A stretch of DNA of 64,000 nucleotides from Prorocentrum cordatum (GCA_963575745.1 CAUYUJ010011447.1:1040001-1104000); one strand, 5' to 3'. Positions 9,541-20,460 are shown, numbered from the stretch's first letter. A program made the numbers and translations. Notes: generated by a model not told the origin, from the sequence alone.

Positions 9541-12500
9541 CCTGCTCGGCTTGGAGCTGCAGGGCGCGCGGGAAGCGGTGCAGCTGCTCCTGCACGCGGC
9601 CGCCCTTGGCGTAGCGTCGGAGCGCGGCATCGGTGGCCCACCTGCCGCGCTTCTGGATGTCGCGGAGGGGCCGCGCCGCCGCGTACAGCTCGTGGCTCGC
9701 GCCGCCGTGCCGCAGCTGGTGCAGCGCCAAGTTGCCCAGGACCTGCAGGCCGAGGTCGGAGACGGCGGCCTTGAAGTGGTAGTTCCACTGCGCGTAGGTG
9801 ACTGGGAACAGGCGGTGGCCAGCGGGCGTGCGGCGGTGCAGCTCCTGGACGAGGTTCGGCATCCACGGAAAACAGGTCGAGTCCACCAGCAAGCTCTCGT
9901 CGAACACACCTGTCTTGGACGGGGTCTGCCTCTCGAACAGATGGAGGACCACGCACCAATGGTGCATCGTTGTGGCTGAGGTGAATCCTGGTGGGATGAG
10001 CTGGGCCTGCACGAGCTCCAGCGCCTCTCGCGGCCTCAAGTACAGGCCGAACGTGAGCGCGGTCAGCCATGCATGCATGGCCAGGCCCCTGCGGCACAGG
10101 ACCTCCACGATGAGGCACACCACGGGCCAAGGGAGCGGCAGGCGCGACCGCGGCGGTGCCAGGCGCGACCAGCCCTTGGCAGCCCGTGCCGCCCGCGGCA
10201 GGCGGCCCTGGCGCGGTCCGAGGTCCGGGCGCACGAAGGCGAGGGCCGCCATCAGCTTCCAGGCGTCGCTGCTCTCGCCCCCGTCCAAGAACTCCTCGTG
10301 AAAAAACAGCACCAGTGTCTTGTCCACCTCCGTCGGCGTCCCCAATGAGTGGCCCCGCTGGCAGGCCCACAGGCTGAAGGCAGCGTGCCGGCGCTCGTAG
10401 TCCGCCCTGGTCGCATCCCCCACTGACTGCTCCTCCAGGAAGGTCAAGCCCCGGCGGGGGGCAGAGGGCGGGAGTGCAGAGAAGCGGTTCGCCCTCTCCT
10501 GCCGGCGAACAGCCCGGCGGTCGCTCTCGGCTGGGCGCGCCACTGTCTCTGACGCCACGCGCGGCCTGCGCCGCGACTGGCTGGCAGCGGCAGCCGCCAC
10601 AGCAGCCGCTGGCCGCTTGCGAGACCGCAGAGCCGGCGCAGATGGCATCGCCATGCAGCCGAGGGCCGACATCGTCAGCGGCGCCGCCATCGCGTCGGAG
10701 AGCTGCCGCCTGGGCCGGCGCACCGGGCGCGGCAGGCCCTGATGTCTTGGCCCGCACGGCTTCGGGGATATCACCAGCCTGGGCACGAGAGGCAGGGTCA
10801 GCGCTGTTGTGCTCGGATGGGACCCAACGCCAGACTGCCGAAGACCCCGAGGCTAACAGGAGGGCGCAGGCCTGGCGACAAATCCGCAAAAGCGGAGGCG
10901 ACGATGATCTGCCTTTGAGCAACGCCAACACTGGGGCCATGGAGTCATTCAAGATGATGTGCGTGGTGTTGAAATTTCGAGCGGCTCGCAATCGGTGCTT
11001 CAAGCATAGGACTAGCGCTCTCCCCTCCAATACCACCTGTGCCTCCCTCCTGGTCCATGGTGTAGACAAAACCCGATGCCATCCTTCCGCCCAAACCACC
11101 TCCGGCACCTCCTCGAACATGACCTCCTCCTCACGATTAAGCTTCGGCTCGACTCGGAAAGGGACTCGCTGCTCCATGGCTGCTGCTATGACTGCTGGAT
11201 CTCGATCGTGCTGCGACGAGGCGTGTCTGATGCATGATGTGGTGATATGCTCAGCTTGCTTGCTCTCCCGAACCAAGGCCTTGTCCCGCGGGGCGACCTG
11301 CTGCTCTCCATCACGACTGAACCTCCATCGCTCGTTGAAGATAGACAGTCGACGGGCTTGATCTGGGGTGATGGTCTTCTCAGTCACTCCTGCACCCCAC
11401 CACGATGCGTCCACGCAAGATACGACTGGCGAGAGCGGCCGCCCGGCGTCTCGGAAGCACAGGGGCAGCAGCGCGCGGCACCAGGTCAGCTCTCGCCTCA
11501 CTGCCGGAGTCAGCCGCCGCCTCTCGCGGCCGCCGTCCCCCATGAAGCCATACACGGCCCCCAGGCAGCTCAGCAGCTCGCGGCGAATTAGCGCCCTCGA
11601 CGTGAAGTGAGATATCACCTTCATCATGGTGTGGCCACTGCACCAGCCTCGCTCCAGCAGCTCGCCGATACCCAGACGAAGCCGCCAGCGGAGGCGGACG
11701 CTGAGACCGATCACGGGCTTGTCCTCGTCGAAGTGCCAGCCCAGCGTGTCGCCGCCGACTGATGCCTCCACTGGGTGAGTGGGCAGGCTTGAAGCCGTCA
11801 GCTCCTTCTGCACTACAGCCGCCGCGTCGTGTACCTCGCTCAGCGTGTGGGAGAAGGCGATGAAGTTGTCAACGTAGACCGTGTGCGCCATACCTTGCTG
11901 CAGGTCAGGCGCGGGCCGACGGTCCACGAGACGACGGCCAAAATGGCCAGGAAGAGCCCGAGCAGTCACCGCCTCGTTCAAACTCTGGCAGATCCAAAGG
12001 CTGATGCCCCAGCCCATCGGCGGGCACCTGAAGCACGGCGCGACCCAGGACGACGGTCGCACCGCCGATCCATCGGACAGGTGCGCGAGTCCGAGGTCGC
12101 CAGCCCTCAGCCTGGGCAAGCCAAAGTAGCGGCGAAGCCACGACGGAAGCTCGATCTGGTAGAAGGCGTCGCAGATGTCGACGCCCCCGATGCTGATGGG
12201 CTCGTCGCCGTCGACCGAAATCTGGGCGAATGCAGAGCCCGTCGCCAGCTCCACGGAGTCGGCTGGCGCGAACCTGAGGGATGCACGACGCCCATCGAGG
12301 ATCATTCGCAGCGACCCGTTCTTCTTGCGCACGAAGAACATGCCAACGTAACACTCCGCCGAGCTGTAGAAGTCAACCAGCCCGGCGTCCAGAAGCCGCC
12401 GCACCACCATCGAGTAGAGGCGCGGGTTGCGGAGGCCTGGATCCGTGTAGAGTCGTCTCGGACCTGCCTCTCTGATGCGCTCCAACCCCAGCTGTCGGGG

Positions 12501-13112
12501 CAGGAGTAACTCTTTCAACCGATGAGCGATATTCTGGCCTGCCATCTCGTCGATCGTCTCCAGGGCGGCGGGTCGGCTACCAGCAGGAGGCAATGAGATG
12601 GAGTCGACGAGGTCGAAGCTCACCGGGGCAACCAACGTGGCGTCACCCTCGTATGATTGAGATATCCGGAGCTCCTCAAGGGCTCCTGGACCGTCCAAGC
12701 CCTCTGGGCACGGGCCAAACCTCAACGCGGCCTGGCGGAGCTCCGAGAGGACGAGGGCGTGGCCAGCTGCAGGCGCCGGCGTGCCGGCGGGCGCTTGACG
12801 GCGCGCCGCCGGCGGGCAGCCCCAAAGCTCGTTCAGCGCGTCGGTCATCTCGTCGACCATGCCGTGAACGTGGGACCGTTTCTCAAGGCGCCTGCGCACT
12901 GACCTCGATGGCGGGGTAGGTGTAGAAGGAGATGGGGCCCCAGCGCCAAAATAGGGCAAAGGAAAGAGATCACGCTGGCGAAGATCGGCGCTGGAGTTGG
13001 AAGCCTCATGTACAGGTAGATCTGCTGCACCCGCGAGGCCCACGGGCGCCCCCTCTCTCGACCTGGCAGGCTACTGGGCGAGGGGCTCCCAGAAGCCGTC
13101 CGCGTTGCTCAT
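8724..13112 (-). CDS. Retrotransposon pol: RT, RNase H and C-terminal methyltransferase-like domain
   Basis: The frame starts at an ATG (13112) that overlaps the gag stop as ATGA, reads MSNADGFWEPLAQ, meets TAG at 13071-13073, then stays open for about 1,450 codons to TAA at 8724. RT motifs follow in order: FFVRKKNGSLRMILDGR, GGVDICDAFYQIELP (motif A), PPMGWGISLW (motif B), YVDN in place of YxDD (motif C) and LGWHFD. RNase H follows: SCVDASWWGAGV, EGRALVL, ILNDSMA, and the end VPSEHNSADPASR at about 10784. From there to about 9540 this frame runs under the recombinase gene, which uses another frame. The last part is the methyltransferase-like domain, again in this frame. YVDN lacks the second catalytic Asp of the usual YxDD box. 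Confidence 0.9.
9491..10786 (-). CDS. Tyrosine recombinase (YR) of the retrotransposon
   Basis: 431-codon frame, shifted +1 relative to pol. The first codon shown is GTG, right at the end of the RNase H domain; an internal ATG at 10690 (MAAPLT) is the more likely start if it is translated on its own. The catalytic set is complete: Arg251 in GLYLRPRE, His356 and Arg359 in HQLRHGGAS, Trp383 in GRW in place of the second His, and nucleophile Tyr392 in RRYAK. This enzyme would insert the circular DNA intermediate. It ends in TGA at 9491, overlapping the methyltransferase part of pol by about 50 nt. Confidence 0.92.
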   Translation of the reverse strand: MPRLVISPKPCGPRHQGLPRPVRRPRRQLSDAMAAPLTMSALGCMAMPSAPALRSRKRPAAAVAAAAASQSRRRPRVASETVARPAESDRRAVRRQERANRFSALPPSAPRRGLTFLEEQSVGDATRADYERRHAAFSLWACQRGHSLGTPTEVDKTLVLFFHEEFLDGGESSDAWKLMAALAFVRPDLGPRQGRLPRAARAAKGWSRLAPPRSRLPLPWPVVCLIVEVLCRRGLAMHAWLTALTFGLYLRPREALELVQAQLIPPGFTSATTMHHWCVVLHLFERQTPSKTGVFDESLLVDSTCFPWMPNLVQELHRRTPAGHRLFPVTYAQWNYHFKAAVSDLGLQVLGNLALHQLRHGGASHELYAAARPLRDIQKRGRWATDAALRRYAKGGRVQEQLHRFPRALQLQAEQAFRGIGATLSASWLRG

Positions 13113-14575
13113 GATGACAGAGCGCGACGCTCCTCTCGGGCCTTCCTGATCTGCTTCAGGATCCCTGCGTCGCGCTCTACCTGCTTGGAGACATGCTCCA
13201 GTAGTAGCGGGCAAATCATCGAGCGGCCGTCCTCCTTGGCCGCCCCGGTGAACACCGCAGCTTCGTCCACGATGCCGAATCGGTGAAGCCCTCCTCCACG
13301 CCCTCGGCCCCTCTTCTTGCCGTCGCCGTCGTTGCCGTCCTTGGAGCCCCTCGACTGCTGAGCCTCGAACTCCATGGAGTAGATGTACTCGTAGAGCTGC
13401 GCCTGTCGAATGGCCAGCTCCGCCCCGACCAGGTCGGGGAGGTTCACCTGATCCCAGCACGCGAGGTGCTCTATCATCTTCATGATATTCTCGTAGTGGG
13501 CGACCCCGTAGTCCTCCTTCGTGAGGTGGTAGAAGGACACGAAGCTATTGTAGTGCTCCACGGGGCCGCCCCTCTTCCTGTCGATGAACTGTGCGCACCA
13601 CAGCATGGTGCGAGGACCGTCGAGCAGCCACCCAGGGATGATGTTCTCCACCATCATCGGCACCGCGTCGCGCCACGCCAGACGCTGCCTGGAGCCGTCA
13701 GGCCGAGGCGGCACGCCCAGCAGCCTGATGTCCGACCCGCTCTCGGCGCACCGATACACCGAAGGGTCCATCGAGATCCGACGGATGGCGACCCAGCCCG
13801 CGTTCACCTGGATGAGTCCGATGTCCCCTTCAATCCGCTCGGTCCCGTTGAGCTGCACTACGTCGCCCCGATTGCCTCCACCAGTGCTCTCGATGAGCAC
13901 CCAGGCCGGGGCCGGCCCCCCAGGCGGTCCAGCCGCGCCTGCCACAGCCGGCGGCGGACCGCCAGCGGCGCCCGCAGGGGCGCCCGCAACAGGCACGGCT
14001 GCGCCAGCCGCGAGGCCCGCTGCAGGGGCAGCGGCGGCGCCGGCGGCGGCCGCGATCGCCAGGGGCGCAGCAGGCGCCGCGCCAGCGGCGCCTCCACCCG
14101 CGGGCACGAGAGCGCCAGGGCCTGCGCCAGGGACGCCTGGTCCAGGGGCTGCTGCTGTGAAATCGAACTCCACGTAGGAGCCGCCCGCTGGGAGCACGCG
14201 CGGTCGGCCAGCGGCGCGCTCTCGATCCAAGTACAGCTCGTCCGCCACCTGAATGAGAGCGTCCTGGATGGCGACCGTCTCGCGCCCGTTCAGTTCCCGC
14301 CTGAAGCGGTAGAGTAGGTTCGGGTCCACACCCTGGAGCGCCTGGCGAGTCGGGCTGAAGACCACAGTGACGATATCTGGATTGCTCCGACTGTACCGCT
14401 CCTCGTACACGTCATGGTCAGCACTAGAGATCAGGAGGTCCAGCGGGTCACTGCTCCCCGCTGCTGGATCCGCCAATCTGCCCCAGACCCTCCGCTGGTG
14501 CCAGAGCCGCTCTCCTCGATACAGCACCCAAGCCCAGCGCAGGACGCCGGGCGGTGGCGGCACTGTGGCGGCCAT
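13109..14575 (-). CDS. Gag-like ORF1 of the retrotransposon
   Basis: 488 aa from ATG at 14575 to TGA at 13109-13111. It has a structured N-terminal part, a long Ala/Gly/Pro-rich linker (about residues 135-225), then a conserved-looking region with WVLIEST, WLLDGPRTMLW, DRKRGGPVEHYNSF and YIYSMEFEAQQSR, and a basic RGRGRGGG stretch. No zinc knuckle is seen. Position before pol and the ATGA overlap with it argue for a gag-type structural protein. Function is inferred from context. Confidence 0.75.
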   Translation of the reverse strand: MAATVPPPPGVLRWAWVLYRGERLWHQRRVWGRLADPAAGSSDPLDLLISSADHDVYEERYSRSNPDIVTVVFSPTRQALQGVDPNLLYRFRRELNGRETVAIQDALIQVADELYLDRERAAGRPRVLPAGGSYVEFDFTAAAPGPGVPGAGPGALVPAGGGAAGAAPAAPLAIAAAAGAAAAPAAGLAAGAAVPVAGAPAGAAGGPPPAVAGAAGPPGGPAPAWVLIESTGGGNRGDVVQLNGTERIEGDIGLIQVNAGWVAIRRISMDPSVYRCAESGSDIRLLGVPPRPDGSRQRLAWRDAVPMMVENIIPGWLLDGPRTMLWCAQFIDRKRGGPVEHYNSFVSFYHLTKEDYGVAHYENIMKMIEHLACWDQVNLPDLVGAELAIRQAQLYEYIYSMEFEAQQSRGSKDGNDGDGKKRGRGRGGGLHRFGIVDEAAVFTGAAKEDGRSMICPLLLEHVSKQVERDAGILKQIRKAREERRALSS

Positions 14576-14966
14576 GGCGACGGCACACGAGGCCCTTCAC
14601 GAGACTGACGAGGCCGCGCCAGAGCTGTATCGTGGCCAGGACCACGTGGCCCAACAGCAGCGCCGCCCAGCTCCAGAAAGAACTCGAAGGCAGCTCCGCC
14701 GGCGCTGCCGCCGGCTCGGGTGCCGGTGGCGCCGCGGGCGCCGCCGGCGGCGGGGGCGGCGCAGGGGGCGCCGCCGGGCAGATCAGCTGCTCCTCCGCAG
14801 CACGGCAGTGGACCTCCCCACACGAGAGGTTCGGGCAAGACACCGACGGGCACGTCGGCGAGGCTGGGCACGAAGGGACCGCGGGGCACGGCGGCGCACG
14901 CGAGATCCAGGCCGCCAGCAGGTTGGTGGCGGCGCCCAGGAGCCACACGAACGGCTTGCCAACCAT
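14448..14966 (-). CDS. Small Cys-rich membrane ORF at the 5' end of the retrotransposon
   Basis: 172 codons, starting 44 nt inside repeat A1. A hydrophobic N-terminus (PFVWLLGAATNLLAAWI) precedes a Cys/Pro-rich region with seven or more Cys, an Ala/Pro linker, and a second hydrophobic stretch (FWSWAALLLGHVVLATI). It overlaps the gag start by about 128 nt in another frame, so its tail is probably a shadow. Family not recognised. Confidence 0.55.
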   Translation of the reverse strand: MVGKPFVWLLGAATNLLAAWISRAPPCPAVPSCPASPTCPSVSCPNLSCGEVHCRAAEEQLICPAAPPAPPPPPAAPAAPPAPEPAAAPAELPSSSFWSWAALLLGHVVLATIQLWRGLVSLVKGLVCRRHGRHSAATARRPALGLGAVSRRAALAPAEGLGQIGGSSSGEQ

Positions 14967-15009
14967 CCGCGCCTCTGCCTGGACAGGTCCCCCCAGCTCG
15001 CTGGATGAA

Positions 15010-15085
15010 AGGCTTGAGCACGGGTGGCCGCGGCCCCCTCCCGCTCGCCACAGGCAGCAAAGAATCTATGGCACGCCATTGCAAT
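15010..15085. repeat. Split direct repeat A1 (5' terminal)
   Basis: 76 bp, identical to A2 at 8456-8531. Confidence 0.95.
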
Positions 15086-15885
15086 ACAAACACATACATA
15101 CTCACAAGTGGGGCCGACTCAGAAAACGGGGAATCCAAAATTGTTGAGGTCTCACGTTTACTGTTGCAGCCTCCCGCTGGCCTCCGCAGGTGAAACTCGC
15201 CACCGATGTACTTCCGCTGGCTGTCCGTTGGTTTTCCGCCGAAGGCGCGATAAACCGAAGACGACACGAGCCGAAGGCGAGGCGCTTTCTTGAACAGCGC
15301 ACATGCATGGCCCCCGTGTTGCAGTGTCGGGCTGTTGCCGCCGGGGTCTGCGCGGCGGGCCGCGCGCGGTGAGCACCTGGGCCGACGTGCCAGGCTCTGG
15401 CCGCTGTCGCCAGTGGGGTTTTGAGCGCCTGGGCGCGCGGGTGTCTGCAAAGTGGGCTGCACGGTGGCTACACGGGGCTGCGCTGTGCGCTGCGGGGTGG
15501 GCAACCGGCCCGATGTGCGGGGTTCTGGCCGTGGGGGCCGTGCGGCGGGCTGCGCGGAGGGTCACGCTTCGCCAGGCTGCACGCAGTGGGTCGGGGGGGA
15601 GGGGTCGCGAGTCGCGAGATGCGCGGGTTGGGGGCGGGGCGGGGGTTGTGGGTCGAGCCGCAGGGCGCGCGGTGACAGTGGAGCAGAGGAGCGGGTCGCG
15701 GCAGGGGGTCGCGGTGGCACGCAGGGCGCAGCATCCGGGCGAGGCGCCCGCAGCTGGCGCCCCCAAGCGCTGGCCGGCAAGCGGCGCGGGGGAGGGCAAC
15801 GACGATCTGCCCGACGCGGGGAGGCGCCTCCGCGCCCTTGGAGACGCAGGCCAGGGCAGACCTGGGCGGCTCAGCTCGTCCTCCT
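15086..15885. other. No gene seen; GC-rich
   Basis: Flank of the retrotransposon, then sequence of about 70 percent GC with frames open on both strands and no domain. Confidence 0.5.
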
Positions 15886-16180
15886 TGCTATCCCCCTCGT
15901 CGTCCCTCCTCCTCCCCCTCCCCCTCCCCCTCCCCCTCCCCCCTCCCCCTCCCCCTCCTCCTCCTCCTCCTCCTCCTCCTCCTCCTCCTCCCTCCTCCTC
16001 CTCCTCCTCTTCCTCCTCCTCCTCCTCCTCCTCCTCCTCCTCCTCCTCCTCCTCCTCCCTCCTCCTCTCCTCCTCCTCCTCCACTCCTCCTCCTCGTCGT
16101 CGTCGTCCTCCTCCTCCTCCTCCTCCTCCTCCTCCTCCCCGTCATCCTCCTCTTCCTCCCCCTCCCCTCCTCCTGTCAGA
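15886..16180. repeat. (TCC)n / CCCTCC polypyrimidine tract
   Basis: About 290 bp almost purely C and T on the plus strand, mostly TCC triplets with a (CCCTCC)-type start and a short GTC interruption near 16095. Confidence 0.95.
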
Positions 16181-16454
16181 CCTCTTAGACCCGGCGGACA
16201 CCCAGTCACCAAAGAACAACGAGCGCCGACTACAAATTAAGTTTCCCAGGAGTAACTCGGCTGGCCTGGAGCAGGGGGCAGGGGCGGGGGCGAGGGAAAA
16301 AAGGAAGAGAGGAGAGGGGAAAGGCAGGCCCAAGCCGAAATTTCGTCCCAAGAAAAAGCCCTTTGAGGATTTTGCACCGTTCCGAACTCTTCCTCAGGGG
16401 CTCACAGTTGCCCAGAAGACGGGCAGAGGCCTTGCATGTTGCAAATCCGCCACA

Positions 16455-18830
16455 TCATACACAGAAAATGACAAGGACATCCGTCTCCACAACACAGGCC
16501 CCGTGCAAAACATGATGATCCCCATTTTGCCCTCGCAGCAGCGAGGTCATGGTCGGGTTCAAGTCAGCACAGACTGATGTGGTGGCAGGAGTAACAGCTC
16601 GAAGGCAGCGGGAGCAGCGATGCTGGTCGCCGTGTGGAACCAGTACATGCCGGCTCTTCACTCGAGTCGGCGCATTGGTCTTCTCGGGCCTTCAAACTCT
16701 CTTGAATTGGGCACCAAAAAGGGGACACACTTGCAGGATAGACGTCGTCCCAGCCGCAAGACTGCTGTACTCAACCTCCGCCCTTTCAAAATCCAACAGC
16801 TCCTGGGGGCAAAAAGGTTATGACACTGGGCAGCAGTCTTAGCCCAGAGGTCGGCAAGGTGCGACCCCATAATAGTACAGCGATCGGCTTCATCTACAGC
16901 TTCGCAATAAGCCCTGTGGGCCTTGACCTTGTTCAAGGAGACCCACGGCCCCACGGCCCTTCGCGAATTGCCATGGAAATCTCACGCCAGAAAAAGACTG
17001 CCGCCCTGAGCCCTCCAGGGCTTTGGCAGGGCTCCGAGTCCCAAGAAGGAACGCAGCGCAGTCGACAGAAACATGCTTGGGGACACAAACTTCCGCAAGG
17101 CCCACTCAACGAAGGATGCTGACCGCAAGCGCGCCATGCTCAGCGTCGTTAGCCGTCTGGCGGAACTCCGCGGGAAGCGGGCTATATACACCGCGGACAA
17201 GCTGCTCTCCGCACCTCTGAACAACAGAAACACCACCCTCGATGTTTTTCCCTAGTCTCCGTTCATGCACGAGCCGTCTGTGTAAAGCTCGTCGCACGGA
17301 TCAAACTGAAACTCGGCCGCGGGCTGCCCATCGCTCCCGAAAAAAGACACCAGCTGCCAGCCAGCCGCAAGTTCGGGGGGCTCGGGGAAAGGGACCCACA
17401 ACCGCGAAACGAGGAAACAGTCCTGGGCGTTCCCGCGGATCTGGCCCAGGGCTTCGCCGCCAAAAAACTCAACCATCTTTTGCACAGCATCGGGATGGGG
17501 GCGCTCCCAAAATCTATGCCATAACGTATCGTCCTGCTCTTTGCACAAAGGGCACTTCGTATCTACTTCGTAGCCCCATCTCGCAACGGCTACTCATGCC
17601 GGAACCGTTCCCGACAGGATCTGGCAAAAGAAATGGGTTTGCTCTGAGGAACAACATTGTGCTACTCGCTGGATTAAGAGTAGCCACAGGCCTCTCCGCA
17701 AAATGTCGACCCCCCAGGGGCGTTGGTGAGTTGGGTGGCAATGGACTTCTGTAGCATAGCATGGCGGACGTCGATTAAAACAACTGGAGAGATCTCAGAT
17801 GGGGGTCTCTCCGCGCGGGCCCGCCTGAAACCGCTCCTAGAAACAAAGACTGCAGGCCCTTCCCAAGACCAACCGCCAGCTTCCAGCCACAAAAAATGAC
17901 CGAGGTCGGCCCACGAGTGCGATGCAACCGTGGCTTCCGCGGCGGGGCCTGGGCCAACCTGGTGCTCAGCCGAACGAAAGGCCTTGCTCAGGTCACCTGG
18001 GCCGGTCGCATGTCGCATCTGGACGCCGTGGCCGCCCGCGGGGCGGCGGTTCGCTGGCGTGCCACCACCCCCGCGCGCAGCGCTTCAACGGACCAGCGAC
18101 GAGATAGAGAGGGTCCCCGCGATACTTGTCGATGGCCCACCGGGGCTCTAGAGAACGCCCGCGTTTGCTGAGCCCTGCAGCTCGCACTGCAGCTCGACGT
18201 ACATGAAGGATTTCAGCTGGAGTAACCCCTTGAACTTCCATACCATGGGGAATAACCGAAAGGACCCCACGTTTGAATAATCTGGCCGTGGGCCCCCTCG
18301 AAATCCGCAACATCCCCAACCGACGATTTCGATGAATAAACTTCTTGGCGCGCTTCATGCGAATAGTCCAGGGCGGTCCAACTCTGTTGTGCTTTCCGGC
18401 CGTGAACGGAATCCCGAGGTTCCCCGGGGGCCACGTCATAGTCCCTCCCAAGAAGCCCAACTGTTTCCTGACTTCTGCGAGGAGCTCAAGAGAATTCGCC
18501 ACGGAGCACATCTTCCGCTCCGCGAGCGGGACATTCAGGGCTGCAGCAATGTGGTCGGCCATGGTCGTCACCAAAGCCTTCAACTGCGCCACGCACTCAC
18601 GAGGATTAACCTGCCACGAGTGGCGCGAGAGATCGTCGACATGAAGCCCTGGACTGGTGCCCTGAACACTACGACCATGCATAGCATAATACCACATGAA
18701 CGCGTTCGCTTCATATGTGGCGGACATGCTGCCTGCAACTACGCCTCCACTGACATATATGACGGCTGCGAGCACGCTCCTTCCAGCAAAAGGTGTAGCT
18801 TCCATCGGTCTTGACAGCGTGTATAAAAGA
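16455..18830 (-). pseudogene. 5'-truncated LINE-type retroelement: RT then RNase H, frameshifted
   Basis: RT remains: SGGVVAGSMSATYEANAFM (motif B, about 18735), GLHVDDLS (motif C, about 18640), then the thumb/connection region ending near HVRRAAVRAAG. After a frameshift near 18010, a CKEQDDTLWHRFW segment leads to RNase H motif DELYTDGSC (17269-17297), interrupted by TAG at 17252 and a frameshift. The end of RNase H, KVKAHR and GSHLADLWAK (16837-16950), is present, then a Cys-rich end (HRCSRCLR). RT motif A and upstream domains are absent; the copy starts abruptly near 18830. Confidence 0.8.
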
Positions 18831-20460
18831 AGGCCGCGCCGCCGCCTGGCTGAGATTCCCCGCGGGGCGCCCGCCGCCTCTGCGCCAGCTTCTCGCACTG
18901 GAAGCCCCAGCCGCGCCGCGCCAGCTCCGCGCGCGCAGCCCTGGGGGCGGCCGCGAGCGAGGCGGGGTTCGCGAGCGCGCGGGGGCCCAAGGCGCCGCCC
19001 GTCCTGCGCGAGGCGCGGGCGGCGCCGCGGCCGCGCCTGCCCAGGGCGCCGGGGAAGGCGCCGCTGCCCGAGGCGCTTTCCGACCCCGCGGCGCGCGGCG
19101 TGCCTGCCGACGCGCGCGAGGCCGAGGCGCCGCCGCCCGCCTTCCCCCAATCGCCGCGGCTCAACGCGCCCAGGCCGCCGCCGCCCGAACGTGGCGCGCG
19201 GGGATTGCCGCGGGCGAAACTGAACCCCGCCGACCTCGGCCTCCGTGGCTGCCTCGCTTTCGTGCCCCCCCGCTGCTGCGATGCCATCCAGAAGCGCCGC
19301 CCTGCGATCCGCCTCTCTCCGCGGCGCCCCTGCCCTCGCCGGTCCGCCATCTTCGCGAGCGCGAGCGGCTGCCCGACGTTGGCCGAGGCCGCCCGAAAGG
19401 GCGGCGGCCAGCGGGGGGCCGCGGCCGCCGTGGCCGGCGCCGCGCCCGGACGCGCTGACTGGGCCAACGAGCGCATAGCCAACCGGCAGCGAACCGTCGC
19501 GCGGAGACCGCTTGGAGGGGCGCACCTCTTCCGCCGAGCGCGCGGGGGCCTCGGCGGCGCGCGCGGGCCCGAACTGCAGGCCCGCGCAGGGGCCCAGGCC
19601 ATTCCGTCGCGCGCGTCCGAGGGCGAAGCGCGCCTGGATAGCCGCGCATCGCGGCGCGCGCGGCGACGCCCTCCCGCGCCTCGACCGCTCCGCGCAATTG
19701 CCCGCGAAGAACCATGCAAAACGCCACCTTGGACGCGGCGCGAAATAGCATCCCGCGGCGCGCCTGCCCCTGCCCGCCGGAAGGCGCGGCGAGTCTATCG
19801 GGGGCGGGGGCCGCCGGGGGCCCCCGGGGCATCGAGCCAGGCGCGCTGCGCGCGGCGAAAACAAGCGACAAGGAAAGGGCGGCGGGGCGCCGGCGAGAGG
19901 GATGGGGGGGGGCGGCAGGAGGGAATCGAGCAAGGCGCACGCGCGCGGCGAGGGGGCGGCGGCGAGGGCAATTGCGGGGGGGCAGAAGGACATGAAAAAA
20001 ATGGGCAATCGAAGCACGCGCACAACGCGACGAGGCAGCGAGAGACAGCGAGCGAAGGGGGGGGCGGAACAGAGGAGGAGAGGGAGAGGAAGAGGAGACC
20101 GCGACGCTAGAGCAGCGCGCGCGTCGCCCCCCGCCCCTGCCAGCGCCGCGCGAACGAGCCCAGGAGGCCGAAGCAGCGCTCCCAGCCATCGGAGCACTGG
20201 GGTTGCCTTCCCCCGCCCCCACCCCCCGCGGCCCCAGGACTGCCGCCCCCCACAAGCCGATCAGGCTGAAGCAGCGTCAGTGAAGGTCCTAGCTGAAAGC
20301 CACCTCTTCGCCAGCACCCGCTAGTCCGCGGGCGCCAGAACGGACGTCGGGGGCGCGGGGGGCCCGGGCTGCATGTCCACTGGGAACTCCGGAGGCCATT
20401 GTCCGCGAACGCCGCAGGGATGCCATTCGGTCCCGAGCCATTTGGAGAGACAGACAGCGC
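18831..20460. other. Very GC-rich stretch without recognised gene
   Basis: Several frames are open for hundreds of codons on both strands (up to 734 on the minus strand, whose last third is the RT above). The compositions are Ala/Arg/Pro/Gly-rich with no motif. This is what GC near 75 percent gives by lack of stops. A TATAAAAG string lies near 18821. Confidence 0.55.

Larger units (their letters stand above)
8257..15085 (-). mobile_element. PAT/Ngaro-like tyrosine-recombinase retrotransposon, nearly intact
   Basis: A 6.8-kb element coded on the minus strand. In element orientation the order is A1 (15085-15010), membrane ORF, gag-like ORF, RT-RNase H, tyrosine recombinase, methyltransferase-like domain, B1 (8679-8530), A2 (8531-8456), B2 (8406-8257). 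This A1-ORFs-B1-A2-B2 layout is the split direct repeat structure of PAT/Ngaro members of the DIRS order, which integrate a circular intermediate with a tyrosine recombinase and leave no target duplication. A1/A2 are identical (76/76) and B1/B2 differ at 3 of 150, so the copy is young. The one clear break in its coding sequence is an in-frame TAG at 13071-13073. Confidence 0.93.

Noticed and set aside
9541-10783. Middle part of the pol frame as a protein domain
   Set aside because: It is the shadow of the recombinase frame; Pro/Ala/Gly/Arg-rich without motifs.
15158-16084. 308-codon Glu-rich ORF
   Set aside because: Glu and Gly runs are translations of the (TCC)n tract on the opposite strand.
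18831-20197. N-terminal two thirds of a 734-codon minus-strand ORF
   Set aside because: Ala/Arg/Pro-rich with equally long frames on the other strand; only the last third (RT) is protein-like.
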